A DNA stretch of 64,000 bases from Anaerolineae bacterium. Its GTDB lineage: Bacteria; Chloroflexota; Anaerolineae; Aggregatilineales; Phototrophicaceae. The stretch lies in NCBI GenBank assembly GCA_022820665.1, contig JAJEFB010000031.1, positions 62,001 to 126,000 of the forward strand. The letters are read 5' to 3'. The position numbers were made by a program, and so were the translations under genes. The notes beneath the pieces are model-generated. The model saw only the letters and a list, made by a program, of their open reading frames with translations. It had not been told where the DNA came from and did no database searches. This document shows, one piece after another, positions 34,441 to 42,063 of the stretch. Within the stretch, counting starts at the first letter, position 1. Every line of letters starts with the position of its first letter.

Positions 34441-37065
34441 TTATGCTGTCAGGGCTGTTTGACTCACCGTATCAATGACGAAATTGTCGCCCTCGGCGTC
34501 CAAGCCAATCCACACCTGATCGCCGTCTCTGATTTGGCCGTCCAGCAGCGCTATCGCCAGCCGGTCCTTAATCTGACTTTGCAAGGCGCGTTTCAGCGGT
34601 CGCGCGCCGTAGACCGGGTCCCATCCCAGTTCTGCCAGGCGCATTTTGGCATCGTCGCTGATTGCGATACTTATGTGTCGGTCCCTTAGCATCATCGACA
34701 GCTTGCTTAGCTGCATGTCGACAATTCGCACGATGTGCTCGCGCTCCAGACTGTGGAAAACGATGATCTCGTCCAGGCGATTCAAGAACTCGGGACGGAA
34801 ATATCGATCCAATTCCGTCATGATTGCGCTGCGCACTGTTTTGGAATCGCTCTCCGATCCCATCTGCTTGCCCATCTGTTTGATCATTCCGCTGCCAACA
34901 TTGCTGGTCATGATGATCACGCAATTGCTGAAGTTGACCGTGCGGCCTTGTCCGTCGGTTAAACGGCCGTCGTCGAAGACTTGCAGGAAGATGTTGAAAA
35001 CATCGGAATGCGCTTTTTCGATTTCGTCGAAGAGCACCACGCTGTACGGTCGGCGGCGCACAGCCTCGGTCAATTGGCCGCCTTCTTCGTATCCGATATA
35101 TCCGGGGGGCGCGCCGATCAACCGCGCGACGCTGTGCTTTTCGCCATATTCGCTCATATCGATACGGATCATCGCGCTCTCATCGTCGAACAGGAAATGC
35201 GCCAGCGAGCGCGCCGTTTCCGTTTTGCCAACACCAGTTGGACCCAGGAAAAGAAAGCTGCCGAGGGGCCGGTTTGGATCCTGCAAGCCGGCGCGGCTAC
35301 GGCGTACCGCTGCCGAGACAGCCTTGATGGCATCGTCTTGGCCAACAACGCGCTCGTGCAGACGGTCCTCCATATGCCGCAGTTTCTCGATTTCGCCTTC
35401 CAGCATTCGCGATACTGGTATTCCGGTCCAGCGGCTGACGATGGCGGCGATTTCGTCGGCGTCGACCTCTTCCTTGAGCATCAGCGAGCCGTCGTCGCGC
35501 ATGTCTTCGATAATCGCTTCGCTTGACCCCAAGGACTTCTCCAGTTCCGGCAAGACGCCATAACTTAGACGAGCCGCCTCTTCCAAATTGCCCTGCCGCT
35601 CGGCCCGTTCCAATTGGCTGCGGGCATCGTCGATTTGAGACTTGAGGCCGGACATCGCCCCGATGACTTCCTTTTCCCGCTGCCACACAGCCTGCAGCAC
35701 GCCCAGGTCTTCTTGCGCGTCCGCCAGTTCCGCTTCCAGGTCTTGCAGGCGCTGCTTGGATCCTTCGTCTTTTTCCTTCCTGAGCGCAGCGCGTTCGATT
35801 TCCAGTTGCATGATATGACGCTCGACCTTGTCTAGTTGGGCTGGCTTGCTATCGATTTCCATCTTCAAATGCGCCGCGGCTTCGTCAATGAGATCAATCG
35901 CTTTATCCGGCAATTGGCGCTCCGGCAGGTACCGTTGGCTCAATGTGGCGGCGGCGATAACAGCGCCGTCTTGAATGCGCACGCCGTGATGAACCTCGTA
36001 CCGTTCCTTGAGACCTCGGAGGATGCTGATGCTGTCTTCCACACTGGGTTCGTCAACGAATATGGGCTGGAAGCGGCGCTCTAAAGCCGCGTCTTTTTCG
36101 ATGTGCTGCCGGTACTCGTTCAGCGTAGTTGCGCCAATCATGCGCAATTCGCCGCGCGCCAGCATGGGCTTGAGCATGTTGCCGGCGTCCATAGCGCCTT
36201 CGGCTTTTCCAGCGCCGACGATGTTATGAAGTTCGTCCACGAAAAGGATGATCTCGCCGTCGCTATCCGCGATTTCCTTGAGTACGGCTTGCAGGCGTTC
36301 TTCAAATTCGCCGCGGAATTTGCTCCCCGCAACCAGCGCTGCCATGTCAAGCGCGATGATGGTCTTGTCCCGCAATCCCTCCGGCACGTCTCCATTGACG
36401 ATTCTCTGCGCCAGACCCTCCGCTATCGCCGTTTTGCCGACCCCCGCTTCGCCAATCAATACGGGATTGTTCTTGCTGCGGCGGCTGATGACGTGGATGA
36501 GTCGACGGATCTCTTCGTCGCGTCCGATAACGGGATCCAGCTTGCCTTGACGCGCGTCAGCGGTCAGGTCGCGCCCATACTTGCTCAGGCTTTCATAAGT
36601 CGATTCGGGGTCTTGACTGCTGATGCGCTGACTGCCGCGAATGGATTGCAGCGCACGGAGAATGTCGTCGTAGGTGATGCCGTTGCGCTCCAGCAGCGCG
36701 CTGGTTTTTCCGGAGCGAGCAAGCGCCAGAAGCAGATGTTCCGTGCTGGTGTATTCGTCTCGCATCCGCGTCGCTTCTTTTTCGGCTTGCGTGAAGAGTT
36801 GCACGCAATCTCGCCCGATCGATACGCCCGACGGCGGGTGGCTCGTACGCGGCATGTCCCCCAGATTTGCTTGCAACTGGTCTTGTATCGCGGCAGTCTG
36901 CGCGCCAATTTTTTGAATGATGCGCGGTGCCAGCCCGTCTTCTTGTTCCATGAGGCCAAGGAAAACGTGCGCGGGTTCGATATTTGTATGATGATATTCG
37001 GTGGCAATGCCCTGTGCCTTGAGGACGGCTTGCTGCGCTCTGTTGGTGTAGCGAGTGAAATCCAT
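34441..37065 (-). CDS. clpB: ClpB disaggregase
   Basis: The 874-aa AAA+ chaperone has the full ClpB order: N-terminal repeat domain (about 1-145), AAA-1 with Walker A GEAGVGKT at 205-212, a long coiled-coil middle domain (about 400-520, [15 protein letters not shown] and [15 protein letters not shown]), AAA-2 with [14 protein letters not shown] and the C-terminal D2 small domain ([13 protein letters not shown]). With DnaK/DnaJ/GrpE it extracts and refolds aggregated proteins. The ATG at 37065 has an AAGGAGG box eleven bases upstream. I see no CIRCE element upstream. A repeat-bearing spacer lies on each side of the gene. Confidence 0.97.
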   Translation of the reverse strand: MDFTRYTNRAQQAVLKAQGIATEYHHTNIEPAHVFLGLMEQEDGLAPRIIQKIGAQTAAIQDQLQANLGDMPRTSHPPSGVSIGRDCVQLFTQAEKEATRMRDEYTSTEHLLLALARSGKTSALLERNGITYDDILRALQSIRGSQRISSQDPESTYESLSKYGRDLTADARQGKLDPVIGRDEEIRRLIHVISRRSKNNPVLIGEAGVGKTAIAEGLAQRIVNGDVPEGLRDKTIIALDMAALVAGSKFRGEFEERLQAVLKEIADSDGEIILFVDELHNIVGAGKAEGAMDAGNMLKPMLARGELRMIGATTLNEYRQHIEKDAALERRFQPIFVDEPSVEDSISILRGLKERYEVHHGVRIQDGAVIAAATLSQRYLPERQLPDKAIDLIDEAAAHLKMEIDSKPAQLDKVERHIMQLEIERAALRKEKDEGSKQRLQDLEAELADAQEDLGVLQAVWQREKEVIGAMSGLKSQIDDARSQLERAERQGNLEEAARLSYGVLPELEKSLGSSEAIIEDMRDDGSLMLKEEVDADEIAAIVSRWTGIPVSRMLEGEIEKLRHMEDRLHERVVGQDDAIKAVSAAVRRSRAGLQDPNRPLGSFLFLGPTGVGKTETARSLAHFLFDDESAMIRIDMSEYGEKHSVARLIGAPPGYIGYEEGGQLTEAVRRRPYSVVLFDEIEKAHSDVFNIFLQVFDDGRLTDGQGRTVNFSNCVIIMTSNVGSGMIKQMGKQMGSESDSKTVRSAIMTELDRYFRPEFLNRLDEIIVFHSLEREHIVRIVDMQLSKLSMMLRDRHISIAISDDAKMRLAELGWDPVYGARPLKRALQSQIKDRLAIALLDGQIRDGDQVWIGLDAEGDNFVIDTVSQTALTA

Positions 37066-37238
37066 GATGCCTCCTTGATTGATCCTTCGCTTTGCCTCCA
37101 TTGTGACGCTACGCCGTCGGAAACGCACTAGAAAGGCATAAGATTCCCGTTAGCGGATGTATTTCAATATTTTGGCAGAATGCTTTAGGAACTACAAAAG
37201 CGCATCGCCCTTTGACGGGTTCTAGTACGGATTCACCA

Positions 37239-37317
37239 CAGCCGCTCGGCGGCAGCGAAAAGGTCTGCCGCGCTCACACAAAATAATAAACCTTCTCGTC
37301 GCATGAGCGACGCGGTT
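37239..37317. repeat. Dispersed palindromic element, family B, inverted copy
   Basis: This is the reverse-orientation counterpart of 30198-30281: 37295-37317 matches 30198-30220 over 23 of 23 bases, including the hairpin CGTCGC/GCGACG. The other end, CAGCCGCTCGG, matches the complement of CCGAGCGGCTG at 30271-30281. Its middle (GCGAAAAGGTCTGCCGCGCT) is also recognisable at 60225-60244. Confidence 0.8.
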
Positions 37318-37321
37318 TATT

Positions 37322-37390
37322 AAAAAAGAGGCACAGAGCGCACAGAGATTTCAAGAAAAAACGTCGTGTTCTTCGTCGTGTCTTTGTGGT
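37322..37390. repeat. Dispersed short-motif element (CACAGAG / GTGTCTTTGTGGT type)
   Basis: An A/G-rich part with GCACAGAGCGCACAGAGAT is followed by its near complement TCGTCGTGTCTTTGTGGT, forming a loose inverted repeat. TCGTGTCTTTGTGGT (37376-37390) is identical to 1859-1873. Related purine-rich pieces are visible at 45120-45145 and 63430-63465. I have the impression that such CACAGAG/CTTTGTGGT motifs are scattered in many genomes of this kind; their role is unknown. Confidence 0.55.
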
Positions 37391-37532
37391 AAATTTTGCA
37401 TTTGAACGGCAAAGCCATGTAATTTGCCAATAATCTGAAATGCACCCGCCGTTCGCGTCTAACTTGACTGCTATCAGCAATTTCACATACGATGAAGGTA
37501 AGGCGAGTCTATCCATGAAATGGGGGCGAATC

Positions 37533-38324
37533 ATGAAGTCCATGATTGTGACGTTGATAGGATGTTTTTTCTGTATCATGCCAACCCTCGCGCAGGAGGA
37601 TAGCTTCATCGCTTATGGCGAAACTGTTCAGGGCGAAATCACGGTGAGCGAATATGAACAGCGCTACGGTTTTGAGGGCACAGCGGGGGACCTCATTCGC
37701 TTGGCTTTGATGCCAAATCTGGAATACGACGCCTTCAATTGGTCAAACTGGCGCCAGCCGGAAATCTTGCTGCTCGACAAGACGATGAATGTCATCGCTG
37801 CGCTGCATTCTCACGAATCGGCTGTGTTGATTCACGAATTGACGGAGACGGGCATATACCACGTTATCGCGACGGGTTGGGGCGGCCGATCAGAAGATAA
37901 TGTCGGGGAATTCGAATTGAGCCTGGAGCGAGTTCCCTTTCTGGTCGCCGGCGAAACCGCGGATTGCGAGGCTTCCTATAAAATGAGCAATCACTTTGCA
38001 GTCAAATCCGATAGCGACTTCCAGATCGCTTACGAACACATTGAAGGCGCCTTCCGCCCGGAAGTGTCGGTCAATGTTATCGCGGAAGACCCCTACAGTT
38101 GTGGCATCGACACCCCCAATTGCAGCAGCGACGCAACAGGCGCAAACTTGCATGACGTCGCTACGCTTGGCGGCATTTGGCTGGATTCCGGCACAATTAG
38201 CGTTGAGGCGAGGTCGGCCGCGCGCGGATTGTTCATTGTCCAGGTCGCAAAGAACCGATGGGATTACCGCCATGAAAACGAAAGCGCCTCCTGCGCCCTG
38301 ACACTGACCCTGTCCGATTCCTGA
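37533..38324 (+). CDS. Secreted protein with PPC-like beta domain
   Basis: The 263-aa product has a clear signal peptide (hydrophobic VTLIGCFFCIMPTLAQ, cleavage near residue 20). The first 125 mature residues follow the bacterial pre-peptidase C-terminal (PPC) pattern: GETVQGEITVSEYEQRYGFEG, AGDLIRLALMP, PEILLLDKTMNVIAALHSHES and TGIYHVIATGWGG. The second half holds four cysteines and looks like a further beta domain of unknown type. PPC domains usually flank secreted proteases, but no protease domain is present. The ATG at 37533 follows a GGGGGCG stretch. Confidence 0.7.
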   Translation: MKSMIVTLIGCFFCIMPTLAQEDSFIAYGETVQGEITVSEYEQRYGFEGTAGDLIRLALMPNLEYDAFNWSNWRQPEILLLDKTMNVIAALHSHESAVLIHELTETGIYHVIATGWGGRSEDNVGEFELSLERVPFLVAGETADCEASYKMSNHFAVKSDSDFQIAYEHIEGAFRPEVSVNVIAEDPYSCGIDTPNCSSDATGANLHDVATLGGIWLDSGTISVEARSAARGLFIVQVAKNRWDYRHENESASCALTLTLSDS

Positions 38325-38382
38325 TCAGGACCCATTCGTCTTCCCGCGCTGTCGGTCGTCTCGCCCCCAACCCGACCCCGCC

Positions 38383-39351
38383 TCATCCCGTCGATGACTG
38401 CGGGCTTCTTTGACATGACCGCAAGATCGTCCCGACCCCGCTCAGCGCGAATTCCTTAAAACAGGCTGGAATCAAGCCGGTCTCGCCCTTTGCCAAGGCG
38501 ATCGGCTCATGCTCGCCTGCCGCTGCGCGAATCTCGCCCTCCAGGCAGGTCAGCGCCTGAAAAACCCCGCCTGTCTTAAGATTGAGGCTCTCATTCCTTA
38601 GTTGCTTTCGCCAAGTCAGGAAGTGTTCGCCGTCAACAATGAGATCCTTTGAGGGACGCGCAATATCCGGCGCCAGATCGAGATTGGCAACCTGCAAGCC
38701 CTTGTCTATATGCAGTTGTCGCGGCTTGCCGTCCAAGCCCAGGCGCCCCCAATCGTACAAGCGATATGTGGTATCACTGGATTGTTGTATTTCATAAATC
38801 AGCAGGCCGGGTCCCAAGGCGTGCACCGTGTTCGCCGGAATGTATAATACATCGCCCTCGCGGACCTCTGCGTAGCGCATATACTCTTCAAGGCGATTTT
38901 CACTTATGGCTGCCGCGACATCTTCGCGCGACGCGACCGGGCGCGCGCCGATAACCAGTCGCGCGCCTAAGTCCGCATGCACGACTATCCAGGCTTCGGT
39001 CTTTCCGCGCGGCTCGCCTTCCAGTTCCAGAGCCTGCTCATCGTTGGGGTGGACCTGAATAGACAGCCATTGATCGGCGTCTATGAATTTCGCCAGCAAG
39101 GGAAAACCATCTTGCGGATCGTTTCCGCTCCCGATTAACGCGGCGCCGCAAGCAGTTGTCAATTCTCGCAGCGACTTGCCGCAAAGCGGCCCATTGGCCA
39201 CGATCGACGTATCGTGCAACTCCCACGATTCGCCATACGGTTCGTCGGTCGGCTGCGGCTTGTTCAAATGGGTCTTGAGCCTGCTGCCACCCCAAACCTT
39301 GACATGCAATCCTGGTTTGAGTTTCAGCGGATACATGGCTGTTGCGCGCAT
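38383..39351 (-). CDS. manA: Mannose-6-phosphate isomerase, class I
   Basis: The 322-aa cupin enzyme carries the zinc and active-site motifs of short type I phosphomannose isomerases: KVWGGSRLKTHL, GESWELHD, LSIQVHPNDEQA (His and Gln ligands), GKTEAWIVV (Glu) and YIPANTVHALGPG (His). It interconverts mannose-6-phosphate and fructose-6-phosphate for GDP-mannose and glycan synthesis. The ATG at 39351 has a GGAGGAG box four bases upstream. It is convergent with the PPC-like gene and divergent from the coiled-coil gene. Confidence 0.94.
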   Translation of the reverse strand: MRATAMYPLKLKPGLHVKVWGGSRLKTHLNKPQPTDEPYGESWELHDTSIVANGPLCGKSLRELTTACGAALIGSGNDPQDGFPLLAKFIDADQWLSIQVHPNDEQALELEGEPRGKTEAWIVVHADLGARLVIGARPVASREDVAAAISENRLEEYMRYAEVREGDVLYIPANTVHALGPGLLIYEIQQSSDTTYRLYDWGRLGLDGKPRQLHIDKGLQVANLDLAPDIARPSKDLIVDGEHFLTWRKQLRNESLNLKTGGVFQALTCLEGEIRAAAGEHEPIALAKGETGLIPACFKEFALSGVGTILRSCQRSPQSSTG

Positions 39352-39410
39352 CAGACTCCTCCAGATTTATGATACCCTAGTCTGTCATTGGCTGCCGATA
39401 TGCTTGTATG

Positions 39411-39419
39411 TGATATAAT
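39411..39419 (+). promoter_or_regulatory. Extended -10 promoter of the coiled-coil membrane-protein gene
   Basis: TGA followed by a perfect TATAAT (39414-39419) makes an extended -10, as at 4311. TTGGCT at 39388 is 20 bp upstream, too distant to be a standard -35. Transcription would begin near 39426, about 70 nt before the ATG at 39495. Confidence 0.6.
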
Positions 39420-39494
39420 GATGCTGTCTCAGATCAAATCGACTGCAGACGTTTTTTGATTTGCCACCCTTCTTTAGCGCGGTGGGATCGCTTG

Positions 39495-40871
39495 ATGATT
39501 GCACAGCCAACCCCACAAGATTATCTCGATGACATGCACGCCATCGGGATTCCGCGTCTGTTCCAGTCTTATGTTGACGCCCGTGAACGCGCGGCTGGAA
39601 TCCGCCGGGCGCGGCAAGAGCTCGGCAGACTGCGCACTGAATTGACCCAGCATCGCGACAATCTGGGAGGATCGAACGGCACGCTGTCCCCCGAAGAAAT
39701 TAGAAGGATGTCTTCGCCGCTCAATCTTCTGCTGCTCTTGCATGAGCAACTGTTGGGCGAAGTCAATGATCTGGAGCACAGCCTGAGTAATGGCAAGCCC
39801 CTGCCCTATAGTTTCCGCTTTGGCCAGCATATCTTCGGCGATGAAGGCGCGGGCGAATGGTATATCGGTAGCCAAGAGCAGTTTGAAGAATGGGGACGTA
39901 TTCAGCAGTTCAAGAGGCGGCTGGACGCCTTGCGCGTGCAAGGGCAACCGGCGAGAGAACAGCTCGGTACCATCCGCGCGGATCTGCAAGCGCTTAGCGA
40001 GAAACATCAAAAAACACAGCAGAAAATCGATCGGCGCAGCACACGTATTTTTGTGATGCGTCGACTGGGCATGTTGGTGCTGTTGGTGGTTGCCAGCGGT
40101 ATCGTGGGCATTCACTATTTCAACAGCTTTCGCAACTTCAGTCTGGTCGCGTTTGGATTGGCCGCGGCTTGTACGCTCTTGATCCCGATTGTAATCGCCA
40201 ATTGGAAAGACCCGCGCACGCGGCTCAATTCGCGCAGGCGCAAGCTGGAAAGCGAAATGCGCGATCTGCAATACGAAGGCAACCAATACCATCAGCGCTA
40301 TCAACCGCTCGAGTTGCAGATCAAGGCGCTTGAAGTGCACTACAACCGCATGATGGATTCTTGGGAAAGCGCGCGATTGGTTAAACAGCGCCTCGATAGT
40401 TTCATCGAAGAGGCTCAACCCTTACGGGAACGCGTCAATGAGATTAAGTCCGAGTTGGATGGCTTGCGCCAGCAGCGTGACAAGATACAGCGCAGGCTGG
40501 ATCGACGACAAAAGCGCGGCGCGTTTTTTCGCCGTATGTTCCTTCATGTCATGTTGGTTATCGCCAGCGGCGCACTCGGCTTTTATCTCCATTACACGGG
40601 TCAAGCAGATTACGCTTCGGTGATGTACGGACTGGGGGCATTCTTCATCTTGCTAGTCCCGCTGGCTTATATCGACTGGAAGAACTTTGATATGAAGCTG
40701 GAGTCCAGGTTGCGCCAAGCCGAAACGAGAATGCGTCAGTTGCAAACCGAAGGCAAGCAAGTGATGAAGCGCTACCATCCCCTGGAGTTGCAGATCAAAA
40801 CCTTGATCGCGCAGTACAAGCGCTTGCGGGCGGGCATCGAGAATCTGCCGGAATCCCAAGCGCTGGCTTGA
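39495..40871 (+). CDS. Coiled-coil membrane protein made of two copies of one module
   Basis: The 458-aa protein has a unique N-terminal part (1-130) and two tandem modules of about 150 residues (135-290 and 292-445). Each module is a coiled coil, a basic stretch (KIDRRSTRIFVMRR; KIQRRLDRRQKRGAFFRR), two TM helices (190-205 with 216-233; 347-363 with 373-391), an N/DWK turn and a second coiled coil ending in a near-identical block (RYQPLELQIKALEVHYNRM versus RYHPLELQIKTLIAQYKRL). The coiled coils should lie in the cytoplasm, held by four TM helices. I recognise no family. The ATG at 39495 is chosen from its GGTGGG box. Confidence 0.75.
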   Translation: MIAQPTPQDYLDDMHAIGIPRLFQSYVDARERAAGIRRARQELGRLRTELTQHRDNLGGSNGTLSPEEIRRMSSPLNLLLLLHEQLLGEVNDLEHSLSNGKPLPYSFRFGQHIFGDEGAGEWYIGSQEQFEEWGRIQQFKRRLDALRVQGQPAREQLGTIRADLQALSEKHQKTQQKIDRRSTRIFVMRRLGMLVLLVVASGIVGIHYFNSFRNFSLVAFGLAAACTLLIPIVIANWKDPRTRLNSRRRKLESEMRDLQYEGNQYHQRYQPLELQIKALEVHYNRMMDSWESARLVKQRLDSFIEEAQPLRERVNEIKSELDGLRQQRDKIQRRLDRRQKRGAFFRRMFLHVMLVIASGALGFYLHYTGQADYASVMYGLGAFFILLVPLAYIDWKNFDMKLESRLRQAETRMRQLQTEGKQVMKRYHPLELQIKTLIAQYKRLRAGIENLPESQALA

Positions 40872-40875
40872 TCGT

Positions 40876-42063
40876 TCAGCTTGGCAGAGCGGGATCAATG
40901 CGATAGATTGTCCCCGAATAATCGATAACATAAATCTCGCCGGCCTCATCTTCACCGAAACTGCTGATCGCCATTCCAGTATTGGTGAACTCCTTCGCTT
41001 GCCAGTTCAGGTCGGGGTCGCGGTACATCGCCCAGATCCGGCCCGTGCAATAATCCCCGAAGAGGTAAACGGCTTCCATCTGAGGGATCGCGCCCCCTCG
41101 ATAGACATAGCCGCCGGTAACCGAACAGCCCAGTGAATGAGGATACTCGAAGACCGGCGGGACGTGATCTTGCGCGCTTCCACCGGTGAACCGGTTTGTA
41201 CCTTCCCAGACGTTCCAGCCATAGTTTTCGCCGCCGCTGCTGTCGGCCGGTTGAAAATTGACTTCTTCCAGAAGATTCTGCCCCACATCCGCGAGGTACA
41301 TGTCCCCGGTGACGCGATCAAAGCTGAAGCGCCAGACGTTGCGCAGCCCGTAAGCCCAAATCTCGTCCAGCGCCGAATCCTCGCCCACGAAGGGATTGTC
41401 CTGCGGTATCGCATAGGGGGCGGCGCCATCAACGTCTATGCGGATTATTGATCCGAGCAGGAGGCGTCGGTTCTGCCCAGCGCCCAAGGGGTCATTGGCC
41501 GAGCCGCCGTCTCCCAAGGAGATATAAAGATAACCGTCCGGACCAAAGTCGATATGGCCGCCGTTGTGATTAGCGAATGGCTGCCCGAGCTGGAATATGA
41601 TCTGGCCGCTGCCGGCGTCGGCGACGTCCGGATCGCTGAGCGAAACCTGATACCGCGCGACGACAGTAGTGCCACTGCGGTCAGTATAGTTGACAAAAAA
41701 GTAGCCGTTGGCGCCAAAATCGGGATGAAAAGCCAGACCCAGCAAGCCCTGTTCGCTATAAAGACGGTTCGCTGATGCCGAAATCAAGGCCGAAATATCG
41801 AGAAAAGGCTCCCGCCTTCGAACCTCGTCCTTGAGAATCCATACCTTGCCGGTCTGCTCCAGAACAAAGAGGCGCTCGCTGCCATCGTCCGCGTGCGTCG
41901 CGTATAGCGGGCGAGTGAATCCGCTGGCGATTTCGGTCAGTACAACATCCTCTGCGCTGGGCGCGGAGTCACGGGAAATAATCGTTTCTTCTGGTTCTTG
42001 GGCGAGGCTTGAGCCAAGGCACAGGAGAAAAACCATCGTGATCGTAATCAAATACGTCTTCAT
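40876..42063 (-). CDS. Secreted glucose/sorbosone-type (PQQ-dependent) sugar dehydrogenase
   Basis: The 395-aa protein has a signal peptide (LITITMVFLLCLGSSLAQ) and a six-bladed beta-propeller of the GSDH family: GFTRPLYATHADDGSERLFV, GLLGLAFHPDFGANGYFFVNYT, NHNGGHIDFGPDGYLYISLGDGG (PQQ/calcium region), IWAYGLRNVWRFSFD and ENYGWNVWEG. Such enzymes oxidise aldose sugars outside the membrane with PQQ. No PQQ-synthesis gene is in the window. Its ATG overlaps the stop of the NACHT gene (ATGA), and its AAAGGAG box lies inside that gene, so the two are co-translated. Confidence 0.88.
   Translation of the reverse strand: MKTYLITITMVFLLCLGSSLAQEPEETIISRDSAPSAEDVVLTEIASGFTRPLYATHADDGSERLFVLEQTGKVWILKDEVRRREPFLDISALISASANRLYSEQGLLGLAFHPDFGANGYFFVNYTDRSGTTVVARYQVSLSDPDVADAGSGQIIFQLGQPFANHNGGHIDFGPDGYLYISLGDGGSANDPLGAGQNRRLLLGSIIRIDVDGAAPYAIPQDNPFVGEDSALDEIWAYGLRNVWRFSFDRVTGDMYLADVGQNLLEEVNFQPADSSGGENYGWNVWEGTNRFTGGSAQDHVPPVFEYPHSLGCSVTGGYVYRGGAIPQMEAVYLFGDYCTGRIWAMYRDPDLNWQAKEFTNTGMAISSFGEDEAGEIYVIDYSGTIYRIDPALPS

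Larger units (their letters stand above)
37066..37532. other. 467-bp divergent spacer clpB / secreted PPC-like protein
   Basis: The spacer holds the clpB promoter region on its left (no recognisable heat-shock operator), a family B repeat copy (37239-37317) and a short-motif element (37322-37390). The A/T-rich 37390-37532 part contains the leader of the secreted-protein gene. No coding region is supported. Confidence 0.6.

Noticed and set aside
36103..37131. 342-codon plus-strand frame opposite clpB
   Set aside because: It is entirely antisense to the ClpB N-terminus and AAA-1 domain, whose motifs are unambiguous.
37066..37210. CIRCE operator upstream of clpB
   Set aside because: No TTAGCACTC-N9-GAGTGCTAA-like inverted repeat is present.
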